NCBI GenBank assembly: GCA_030640905.1
Contig: DAOWIM010000073.1
Location: 1-5,519 of the forward strand
DNA: 5,519 nt
DNA from: a bacterium
GTDB lineage: Bacteria > Zixibacteria > MSB-5A5 > GN15 > FEB-12
Reading direction: 5' to 3'
Below, piece by piece: positions 1-4,540 of the stretch. The position numbers and the translations under genes were made by a program. The notes under the pieces are model-generated. The model saw only the letters and a program-made list of their open reading frames with translations, did not search any database and was not told the origin of the DNA. Position 1 is the stretch's first letter. Each line of letters begins with the position of its first letter.

Positions 1-182
1 CCCATTACAATCGCTGCGCCAACATGTGGGGGAGGAACGGGGGCCGGATTGACCATCGGGCAGGTGTGCATATCGCCCATGCGGGCGGCCGGTTTTCCAC
101 CGATTAGGACGGTCGGCGCTCCGCCTACGATAACTCCGCCATGAGCTGTTTGGTCGCCCATTCGAGCGGCTGGCTTACCCAA
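1..182 (-). CDS. PAAR-repeat spike-tip protein, 3'-truncated by the window edge
   Basis: PAAR proteins form the sharp cone that caps the VgrG-type spike of contractile injection systems (type VI secretion, extracellular contractile injection systems and related phage tails). Only the first 60 codons are in the window and no stop is reached. The translation shows the motif KPAARMGD twice, at residues 3-10 and 30-37, each preceding a His-containing turn (TAHGG at 12-16 and MHTC at 38-41). The segments IVGGAPTVLIGG (18-29) and PPPHVGAAIVMG (50 to the edge) are typical of the family. His14, His39, Cys41 and His53 are candidates for the three-His/one-Cys zinc site known in PAAR tips; this assignment is by analogy. 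TTG at 180-182 is chosen as start because AGGAGGTGA lies just upstream and PAAR proteins commonly begin with this short 'GKPAAR' lead. A GTG two codons earlier overlaps that Shine-Dalgarno. The family call is firm; the kind of injection machine cannot be told, since no sheath, tube or VgrG gene is visible. Confidence 0.9.
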   Translation of the reverse strand, partial: MGKPAARMGDQTAHGGVIVGGAPTVLIGGKPAARMGDMHTCPMVNPAPVPPPHVGAAIVM

Positions 183-184
183 GC

Positions 185-193
185 TCACCTCCT
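185..193 (-). promoter_or_regulatory. Shine-Dalgarno of the PAAR gene
   Basis: On the minus strand the sequence reads AGGAGGTGA, nearly the full anti-16S complement. It lies 5 bases (from AGGAGG) before the TTG start. The strength of this site is the main reason for accepting a TTG start; the only nearby ATG in frame (codon 8) would cut into the first conserved PAAR motif. Confidence 0.8.
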
Positions 194-256
194 AAGGTCA
201 AAACGAATATTCTCAGTCTAATCTGCTCATACGCACAGCAATAAGGCTAATCACTT

Positions 257-285
257 AATATAGTGTAAACAAATGAGCCTGACAA
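257..285 (-). promoter_or_regulatory. Candidate sigma70-type promoter for the PAAR gene
   Basis: Read on the minus strand, TTGTCA (280-285, five of six matches to TTGACA) is followed by exactly 17 bases and then TATATT (257-262, five of six matches to TATAAT). Transcription would begin near base 250, giving an untranslated leader of about 68 bases before the TTG start. The position between two same-strand genes suggests that the PAAR gene starts its own transcription unit and is not read only from the large upstream gene. The match is by eye. Confidence 0.5.
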
Positions 286-290
286 CCTTT

Positions 291-320
291 TCGCATTGGG
301 TTGGGTTGCATTCAATGCGA
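291..320. promoter_or_regulatory. 8-bp inverted repeat upstream of the PAAR promoter (possible operator or activator site)
   Basis: TCGCATTG at 291-298 is the exact reverse complement of CAATGCGA at 313-320, with 14 bases between. The dyad ends 5 bases upstream of the candidate -35 box on the minus strand, where an activator would bind. As RNA it could also fold into a hairpin downstream of the large gene, but neither strand has a following U-tract, so an intrinsic terminator is less likely. Confidence 0.35.
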
Positions 321-373
321 GCAGGTCTGGGCAGGGATTATACCCGATATTGACGCCGGCAGCGGACCCATAA

Positions 374-388
374 GCCCGTTCTACGGGC
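374..388 (-). terminator. Weak hairpin across the stop codon of the large gene
   Basis: GCCCGT (374-379) and ACGGGC (383-388) form a 6-bp stem with a TCT loop, spanning the TAG stop of the large secreted-protein gene. There is no T-rich run after it on the minus strand, so this may only stabilise the 3' end of the message or be chance. Confidence 0.2.
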
Positions 389-3020
389 AGGCCGGTGGGG
401 CCGGGCCGGTGGGGATGCCGAAGAGGTAGTCTATCAAGTATGTGATATCGCCGATATTGATTTTGTCTTCGGCGTCGCCATTAGCGTTACCCTCGTCGCG
501 GCAGGGTGGTTCCGGGCCGGGCGGTATTCCAAACATATATTCGATCAGATAGGTAATGTCGCCTATGTTCACCTTGTCCTCGGCATCGGCGTTAGCGTTG
601 CCCCGGATATTAGAGCAGCAGCCGGGGATACCAACCGCGAACGGCGAAAGATCGTCGGTTATGCCGCAAACAATGTTGCTTGCAGTGTCCAGACTGGTGG
701 TGATATCCAACCAGGAACTGGTTGTGTCAGGCCAGTCACCGTGATATCCGAAATGCCAGAGTGCAACATTTGCTTCGGTCTCGGCATCCATTCCGGTATC
801 ATCGTAGTCAATACAGATCGTGTAACTGCCTTCACCATAACCCAAGTAATCAAGGTTGAAAACGGTGGCACCCATGCCGGGCAGGAGTGAGAAGGCACCG
901 CTTACCGGAGGATCGTTGTCGGTAATGAAAATCTCCGCCTCGCCCTCCCAAAGGATTTCCTCAAAGGTTATGACCACTCCTTCGCCCATGTCAACTTCGA
1001 CGTCATAGCCTTCGGGGACCGTGACAAACGTAACGCAACTGTCACCCCTCCCGTCATAATTACGGTCTTCCTGAGAGGGGTTGTAGGCGTCAGGACAATT
1101 GTCACAGACGTCGCCGAAACCATCGCCGTCAACATCAGACTGGTCGGGATTGTATATTGTAATGGCGGAATTGTTTATGTCCTCACAGTTGTCAGTCTCG
1201 CAGGTCTGGGCATCAAAACCATTCTGCGTGCCATAGCCGTCACCATCGGTATCGACGCATTCATCACAAATGTCACCGATGCCGTCGTTATCAAAATCCC
1301 ACTGACCACCCGGAACGTCGGGGCAGTTGTCGCAGATATCGCCGTAGTTATCATCGTCTCGATTAGCCTGATCTTCGTTGGCGTCATTCGGACAGTTGTC
1401 GCAAAGGTCGCCGACACCGTCACTGTCGCCATCCTGTTGCGTTTCGTTCGAGTTCTCCGGGCAGTTATCGCACTCCGTACCCACGCCGTCGCCATCCGGG
1501 TCGGCCTGGTCGGCGTTGTAATCATCGGGGCAATTGTCACAGACATCGCCGGTACCATCACTATCGCCATCGGCTTGATCGGCGTTGTTGATGTCGGGGC
1601 AATTATCTTCAACACAGGTATTGGCCGCGAAGCCCGGATTACCGTAACCGTCCCAGTCGATATCGGTGCACTCATCACAGACGTCGCCAATACCATCGTG
1701 GTCGGAGTCAAGCTGGTCGACGTTGTAATCATCGGGGCAGTTATCACACATATTACCCCGGCCGTCGCTGTCGTTGCCGCCATCGGCCTGACATTCCGGG
1801 CTCTGGTAAATACACGTAAAGACATGCAGCTTTGGCTTCATGTAAGCAGTGGCCGCAATGTCGGGCACGCCGTCATTGTTAATATCTCCCACACCGGCAA
1901 GGCAGCGTCCGAGAGAGTAAGCGGTGCTGAGTCCCTGCTGGATATCCAACAGCGAGCCGTCCTGACCCGAGTAGATGTAGATCTTTCCATAATTATTGCC
2001 GGTGCGGAAAGCACCGACGGCGAAGTCGTCGTAACCGTCGTGGTTAATATCACCCACGCCGTCGACCGCTAATCCGAATCGGTCCGAGTGGTCGCCGCCG
2101 TCGCTGAGACCGTACAGCAAGCCACCCGTACCGGAATAGACCCAGGCCGAATCCAGAACTCTTGCCTGGCTGCTGCTCTCTGGTCGGCCAATGATGATAT
2201 CGTCGCGTCCATCGTTATTGACATCGCCGGCGTTAGCGATGATGGCGCCGAAAGCATCGTTGTCGTAATTGCCGCGCCATTCATATATTGTGTCCAGTAT
2301 ATCGACATCCAGACCTGCACCGGAATAGACGATAACCTGCCCCTGATTGGTTCCACCCCGGTCGCAGCCAGGGGTGCCGATGGCCACATCATCATGACCA
2401 TCACCGTTCAGATCACCCATGCCGGCCACTGAGGCACCAAATCCGTCACTGCCAAATTGTGAGCATGGCCTTTCCAGGGTAATCAGCGGGTTTCCACTTG
2501 CACCGGAGATCACATAGACTCGGGCGTGCTGTCTCTGGTTGCCGTCAACCCAGCAAGTCCTGTACGGGTCTCCCACGATGATATCGAGAACGCCGTCGTT
2601 GTTGATATCGCCGGCGCCGGCCACCGACCGGCCATAGGGCAATTCGTGGATCTGGGCACCGTCAATCCCAGAGTACAGGACGATACAGGCGGAGCCGCAG
2701 TTTCCCCCCGCAACATAGTCATCGTAGCCGTCCTTGTTTATGTCTCCGACTCCTGCAACAGGCGAAGATCCCTGAATAATAGTGCGGAGAATCTCACCGG
2801 TCTGGCCGGAGCGAATAACGACAGAATTCTCTGTGACGTAGATTATGTCATCGTAACCGTCGTGATTGATATCTCCGATACCGTCAACCGCGTGGTTGTA
2901 GTTGTTTATGGTTTTGCTGTCGTCAAAGATGAAATAATCCGGGCATTGAGCGCGGGTGGATGCAGAGCACAAAAGTAGCGCCGCCAGCACTACGCTAAAA
3001 TATCTGAAGATTGATTTCAT
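381..3020 (-). CDS. Secreted multidomain calcium-binding protein: FG-GAP propeller, TSP3 repeats, beta-rich domain, dockerin-like tail
   Basis: This 879-residue protein is built for life outside the cytoplasm. Residues 1-24 form a Sec signal peptide. Residues about 41-402 hold seven FG-GAP loops of the form GDxNxDGxxD (starting at 49, 92, 137, 202, 265, 323 and 378), which predict a closed seven-bladed beta-propeller. Residues 411-662 are Cys- and Asp-rich thrombospondin type 3 calcium repeats. Residues 663-800 are a beta-rich domain I cannot name. Residues 801-879 carry two near-identical dockerin-like units. ATG at 3018-3020 is the start, preceded at 7 bases by GGAGGA. By family knowledge such proteins are adhesive or structural surface factors, or display scaffolds; no catalytic motif is visible, so the actual role is unknown. 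It appears monocistronic: a 198-base gap with its own promoter separates it from the PAAR gene downstream, and a terminator-like hairpin separates it from the VOC gene upstream. Confidence 0.93.
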   Translation of the reverse strand: MKSIFRYFSVVLAALLLCSASTRAQCPDYFIFDDSKTINNYNHAVDGIGDINHDGYDDIIYVTENSVVIRSGQTGEILRTIIQGSSPVAGVGDINKDGYDDYVAGGNCGSACIVLYSGIDGAQIHELPYGRSVAGAGDINNDGVLDIIVGDPYRTCWVDGNQRQHARVYVISGASGNPLITLERPCSQFGSDGFGASVAGMGDLNGDGHDDVAIGTPGCDRGGTNQGQVIVYSGAGLDVDILDTIYEWRGNYDNDAFGAIIANAGDVNNDGRDDIIIGRPESSSQARVLDSAWVYSGTGGLLYGLSDGGDHSDRFGLAVDGVGDINHDGYDDFAVGAFRTGNNYGKIYIYSGQDGSLLDIQQGLSTAYSLGRCLAGVGDINNDGVPDIAATAYMKPKLHVFTCIYQSPECQADGGNDSDGRGNMCDNCPDDYNVDQLDSDHDGIGDVCDECTDIDWDGYGNPGFAANTCVEDNCPDINNADQADGDSDGTGDVCDNCPDDYNADQADPDGDGVGTECDNCPENSNETQQDGDSDGVGDLCDNCPNDANEDQANRDDDNYGDICDNCPDVPGGQWDFDNDGIGDICDECVDTDGDGYGTQNGFDAQTCETDNCEDINNSAITIYNPDQSDVDGDGFGDVCDNCPDAYNPSQEDRNYDGRGDSCVTFVTVPEGYDVEVDMGEGVVITFEEILWEGEAEIFITDNDPPVSGAFSLLPGMGATVFNLDYLGYGEGSYTICIDYDDTGMDAETEANVALWHFGYHGDWPDTTSSWLDITTSLDTASNIVCGITDDLSPFAVGIPGCCSNIRGNANADAEDKVNIGDITYLIEYMFGIPPGPEPPCRDEGNANGDAEDKINIGDITYLIDYLFGIPTGPAPPACP
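387..602 (-). repeat. Tandem dockerin-like EF-hand pair at the C-terminus
   Basis: Two units, residues 807-840 and 844-878, are nearly identical: GNAN-[AG]-DAEDK-[VI]-NIGDITYLI, then [ED]Y-[ML]-FGIP and a Pro-rich end with a Cys (Cys840, Cys878). The first is preceded by a Cys pair at 801-802. The layout (Asn/Asp at loop positions 1, 3, 5, an Asn and a final Asp, then a hydrophobic helix, duplicated) is that of dockerin type I. The loop, however, appears two residues longer than the usual dockerin loop. Probable role: calcium-dependent folding and attachment or sorting at the surface. No cohesin is in the window. Confidence 0.7.
621..1034 (-). other. Unassigned beta-rich domain of the large protein
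   Basis: Residues 663-800 lack the Asp/Cys repeats on either side. They alternate hydrophobic and polar residues (for example VTFVTVPEG and VVITFEEI) and include YTICIDYDDTG near the middle and a closing segment ending in CGITDDLSPFAVG. This suggests a beta-sandwich between the TSP3 stalk and the C-terminal units. I do not recognise a named family. Similar 'VCI-YDD ... CG--LSPF' wording occurs, to my memory, in secreted proteins of related candidate phyla; that recollection is unverified. Confidence 0.5.
1035..1790 (-). repeat. Thrombospondin type 3 calcium-binding repeat array
   Basis: Residues 411-662 contain about eleven units. The core pattern is DNCPDxxNxDQxDxDxDGxG followed by DxC, and seven or eight units are close to full. 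Two shorter variant units start with DEC in place of DNC (near residues 449-471 and 586-609) and contain DGYG, a 'GF' pair and TC. Units 2, 4, 5 and 6 are regular, one lacks the middle part (WDFDND, near 573-580) and one carries an insertion (near 616-624). Each unit supplies paired Cys and several Asp for calcium, which gives a stiff, calcium-dependent stalk in known TSP3 proteins. The repetition is also visible in the DNA. Confidence 0.88.
1815..2900 (-). repeat. Seven FG-GAP (integrin-alpha type) repeats
   Basis: Seven copies of GD-[ILV]-N-x-D-G-x-x-D begin at residues 49, 92, 137, 202, 265, 323 and 378. Each is followed by a strand ending in a small-residue turn such as YSGxxG, and several are preceded by a VAGxGD-like strand. 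The spacings are 43, 45, 65, 63, 58 and 55 residues, so the first two blade-to-blade distances are shorter than the rest. In integrin alpha subunits such Asp/Asn loops bind calcium, and seven blades make a closed propeller, so this domain looks complete and not degraded. Confidence 0.85.
2949..3020 (-). other. Signal peptide of the large secreted protein
   Basis: Residues 1-24 have a basic start (Lys2, Arg6), a hydrophobic core SVVLAALLL (9-17) and a cleavage-type ending T-R-A before Gln25. The Cys at 18 follows Leu, not Gly or Ala, so it does not make a lipobox, and signal peptidase I is expected. Mature protein would begin QCPDYF. Confidence 0.85.
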
Positions 3021-3027
3021 GAGGTTC

Positions 3028-3033
3028 TCCTCC
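3028..3033 (-). promoter_or_regulatory. Shine-Dalgarno of the large secreted-protein gene
   Basis: GGAGGA on the minus strand lies 7 bases before the ATG at 3018-3020. It fixes the start, which also gives an intact signal peptide. Confidence 0.8.
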
Positions 3034-3367
3034 GATTATACCGTATTGTAATCTATTCTGGCAGCTTTGAGTACAAGCTGCATCTGCAATCGGAACCGAG
3101 CTGGATCGTGACGGTCGTAGCGAGGAAGAACGGGATCGCCGCCGCCATACATACCGGCTACGATACTAAAAAATATACAACATATCTGAATAATTCCAAG
3201 TACAAAAATGGAGCGGATTATCGTGGAGCTGACACGGGTCGATCTGACCGCACCGCTGTTTCTGGAGATTATTTGTTGAATATTCTGCGGTTTTGCCTTG
3301 GCCCTTGGTTCAGATGAGTGACCGATCACTACTGATCATCCGACCAACGCATTTCAGTAGAATAGAG
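3034..3367. other. Intergenic region without a convincing gene
   Basis: About 330 bases lie between the Shine-Dalgarno of the large gene and the hairpin after the VOC gene. Open frames exist on both strands (a 97-codon frame from a GTG on the minus strand and a 69-codon frame from a GTG on the plus strand). Neither has a Shine-Dalgarno or family-like composition, and each overlaps the other. The region holds a candidate promoter at 3172-3199 and a short dyad, GATCA-CTAC-TGATC, at 3324-3337. I see no tRNA-like or riboswitch-like structure that I can support. Confidence 0.5.
3172..3199 (-). promoter_or_regulatory. Candidate promoter of the large secreted-protein gene
   Basis: On the minus strand TTGGAA (3194-3199, four of six to TTGACA) is followed by 16 bases and TATATT (3172-3177, five of six to TATAAT), within an AT-rich stretch. 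It would give an untranslated leader of about 145 bases. Another TATAAT at 3035-3040 is a better -10 match, but transcription from it would start inside the Shine-Dalgarno, so this upstream site is preferred. Confidence 0.35.
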
Positions 3368-3395
3368 AAACGGCCCGCCGATTGACGGGCCGTTT
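3368..3395 (-). terminator. Intrinsic terminator after the VOC gene
   Basis: AAACGGCCCG (3368-3377) pairs perfectly with CGGGCCGTTT (3386-3395) around an 8-base loop, giving a 10-bp GC-rich stem 12 bases past the VOC stop codon. On the minus strand the stem ends in TTT and continues CTCTATT, a modest U-rich tail. Because the stem is symmetrical it could act on both strands, but no plus-strand gene ends here. Confidence 0.75.
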
Positions 3396-3407
3396 GTGTA
3401 ATGTCTC

Positions 3408-3767
3408 TTAGCTCTGCATGCCAGTGAACAGGCCGATTATGTTGCCGTCGGGATCGGCAAACCGACCGTACCAGCCGATAGTCGGAATTTCGGTTTTGGG
3501 CGCGTCCTGCTTGCCGCCGAGTTCTTCTGCTTTTTTTAGATAAGCTTCGATATCATCGACCTCAACATACATCACCACGCCGGTACCGGGGGTGAAGTCC
3601 GCCGATTTCATCAGGCCGCCGCCCGGACCGCTTTCGGGCTGCCAGAAAATATAGTCCTCGCCCATGTCCAGATTGAGCTTCCAGCCAAATACGCCGTTGT
3701 AGAACTCGCCGGCTTTGACGGCATCCCTGGCGCAGATTTCGATGTGACAGATACTATTGTTAGCCAT
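3408..3767 (-). CDS. VOC (glyoxalase/bleomycin-resistance fold) family protein
   Basis: This 119-residue protein has the two-module vicinal-oxygen-chelate layout. The first module runs through ICHIEICARD (6-15) and the typical FYNGVFGWK (22-30). The second runs through VVMYVEVDDIEAYLKKAEELGG (64-85, given here only as its span) and ends in GRFADPDGNIIGLF (101-114). The FYxxVFGW and DPDGNxxGL motifs place it with the small proteins often annotated 'related to lactoylglutathione lyase'. His8 and Glu69 are possible metal ligands, but the usual C-terminal Glu after DPDGN is replaced by Gly112, so classical glyoxalase I activity is doubtful and the substrate is unknown. The start ATG at 3765-3767 has GGAGGA 8 bases upstream. 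It is monocistronic, divergent from msrA across a 260-base gap, and closed by a strong hairpin. Confidence 0.9.
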   Translation of the reverse strand: MANNSICHIEICARDAVKAGEFYNGVFGWKLNLDMGEDYIFWQPESGPGGGLMKSADFTPGTGVVMYVEVDDIEAYLKKAEELGGKQDAPKTEIPTIGWYGRFADPDGNIIGLFTGMQS

Positions 3768-3775
3768 CGGATTAT

Positions 3776-3781
3776 TCCTCC
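3776..3781 (-). promoter_or_regulatory. Shine-Dalgarno of the VOC gene
   Basis: GGAGGA on the minus strand, 8 bases before the ATG; it supports the chosen start. Confidence 0.75.
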
Positions 3782-3860
3782 ATTAATATGAAAATTTGCA
3801 GTTCAGTCATTGCTACAAGTTAATCTGATCGTAGTGTCTTGCCAATCACATTTTCGTAAC

Positions 3861-3890
3861 ATTATGTAAGCGCATGTTAGTCGCTGGCAG
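3861..3890 (-). promoter_or_regulatory. Weak candidate promoter of the VOC gene
   Basis: On the minus strand CTGCCA (3885-3890, four of six to TTGACA) is followed by 18 bases and CATAAT (3861-3866, five of six to TATAAT). It abuts the dyad at 3891-3909. The leader would be nearly 90 bases long. Other weak pairs exist in this AT-rich gap, so this is tentative. Confidence 0.25.
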
Positions 3891-3909
3891 TTCTGTAATC
3901 CATACAGAA
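3891..3909. promoter_or_regulatory. Perfect 7+5+7 dyad between divergent VOC and msrA genes (possible operator)
   Basis: TTCTGTA (3891-3897) and TACAGAA (3903-3909) are exact reverse complements around a 5-base centre. A 19-base dyad of this shape in a divergent promoter region is typical of a dimeric repressor or activator site. Its location could let one regulator control both genes. No regulator gene lies in the window, and the motif does not match a consensus I can name. Confidence 0.4.
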
Positions 3910-3977
3910 TTACCGACTCTCCGATATACGGGCACAAAGGTGGGTAAATTTGGTTAGATAGATGAGATGAGGTTCTT

Positions 3978-4031
3978 ATGGTAGGCAAACGCAGTTCAAC
4001 AGGCGTGACCGTGTTGAGGAACAACGAATGA
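3978..4031 (+). CDS. Possible 17-codon leader ORF overlapping the msrA start
   Basis: An ATG at 3978-3980 has GAGG 5 bases upstream and opens a frame of 17 codons (MVGKRSSTGVTVLRNNE). Its TGA at 4029-4031 overlaps the msrA ATG in the four bases ATGA (4028-4031). The ATGA junction is the classic arrangement for translational coupling, so ribosomes finishing the leader could restart on msrA. The peptide itself resembles nothing I know. msrA also has its own GAGGA site, so coupling is not required and the ORF may be chance. Confidence 0.25.
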   Translation: MVGKRSSTGVTVLRNNE

Positions 4032-4513
4032 TTAGTATTGCAATGTTTGGGGCTGGATGTTTTTGGGGCGTTGAGGCTGCGTTCCGGGAGGTTGATGGCG
4101 TTGTTGACACAGAGGTCGGTTATGCCGGTGGCACGACGGAAAATCCCTCGTACGAGCAGGTATGCTCCGATACAACCGACCATGCCGAGGTGGTGCGTAT
4201 CAAGTTCGATCCGTCGATCGTATCGTTTGAGCAGCTTCTGGAGATCTTCTGGGATTGCCATGACCCAACCACGATAAACCGTCAGGGGCCCGATATCGGT
4301 AGTCAGTATCGGTCGGTGATTTTCTATCACGATGACTCACAGGAAAAAGCGGCACTGGCCTCGCTTGATAAACTGATCAGGCACGGCGGCCTCGACAGGG
4401 AGATAGTAACGGAGATCGTTCCCGCGGTTACATTCTACCGCGCCGAGGAATATCACCAGTGCTATCTGGAGAAACGAGGATTACCAGGTTCCGGAACCAA
4501 ATCGGGCAATTGA
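4028..4513 (+). CDS. msrA: Peptide methionine-S-sulfoxide reductase MsrA
   Basis: MsrA reduces the S epimer of methionine sulfoxide, free or in proteins, and so repairs oxidative damage. The 161-residue protein has the catalytic motif GCFWGVE with nucleophile Cys11. Against E. coli MsrA the active-site residues line up at a constant offset of 40: Cys51 to Cys11, Tyr82 to Tyr42, Glu94 to Glu54, Asp129 to Asp89 and Tyr134 to Tyr94. DIGSQYRS (89-96) and EEYHQCYLEKRG (140-151) are family signatures. Two departures are seen. The usual TGHAE is TDHAE (50-54), and the tail after 151 (GLPGSGTKSGN) has no Cys, so the common C-terminal resolving cysteines are absent; Cys46, Cys77 and Cys145 remain. The ATG has GAGGA 7 bases upstream. 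No MsrB domain is fused. The protein has no signal peptide and is probably cytoplasmic. Confidence 0.96.
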   Translation: MISIAMFGAGCFWGVEAAFREVDGVVDTEVGYAGGTTENPSYEQVCSDTTDHAEVVRIKFDPSIVSFEQLLEIFWDCHDPTTINRQGPDIGSQYRSVIFYHDDSQEKAALASLDKLIRHGGLDREIVTEIVPAVTFYRAEEYHQCYLEKRGLPGSGTKSGN

Positions 4514-4517
4514 AAGT

Positions 4518-4540
4518 CTGACGTCAATCTATTGCGTCAG
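4518..4540. terminator. Hairpin at the convergent 3' ends of msrA and the aldehyde dehydrogenase gene
   Basis: CTGACG (4518-4523) pairs with CGTCAG (4535-4540). After one unpaired T, CAA (4525-4527) pairs with TTG (4532-4534) around a TCTA loop. It begins 5 bases after the msrA stop and covers the stop codon of the opposing gene, so it could end both transcripts, but neither side has a clear U-tract. Confidence 0.4.

Noticed and set aside
1..40. Apparent frameshift in the PAAR gene near bases 27-34
   Set aside because: A recount of the run of five G residues (five C on the minus strand) restores an open frame reading PPPHVGAAIVMG; the gene is intact to the window edge.
336..341. TATAAT on the minus strand between the large gene and the PAAR gene
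   Set aside because: No acceptable -35 box at 16-18 bases; the pair at 257-285 is far better.
1175..1825. Long minus-strand frame rich in Thr, Ala and Met, shifted against the large gene
   Set aside because: A frame-shifted shadow of the TSP3 repeats with low-complexity content; the in-frame protein is clearly the real one.
1437..2072. Long plus-strand frame rich in Val, Ile and Ala antisense to the large gene
   Set aside because: It mirrors the Asp-rich codons (GAC/GAT read backwards give GTC/ATC) of the calcium repeats. Such shadows are expected opposite DxDxDG repeats.
3035..3040. Perfect TATAAT (minus strand) before the large gene
   Set aside because: Transcription would start about seven bases on, inside the Shine-Dalgarno, so it would remove the ribosome site.
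3108..3317. 69-codon plus-strand frame in the same gap
   Set aside because: No clear ribosome binding site, no familiar motif, and it overlaps the minus-strand frame; likely chance.
3036..3329. 97-codon minus-strand frame with a hydrophobic middle (GTG start), just upstream of the large gene
   Set aside because: No Shine-Dalgarno before the GTG, no recognisable family, mixed composition, and it contains the best promoter candidate for the large gene. Its stop lies right at that gene's Shine-Dalgarno, which looks coincidental.
3803..4330. 175-codon minus-strand frame antisense to msrA
   Set aside because: It covers msrA's conserved active-site codons on the opposite strand and shows no protein-family signal.
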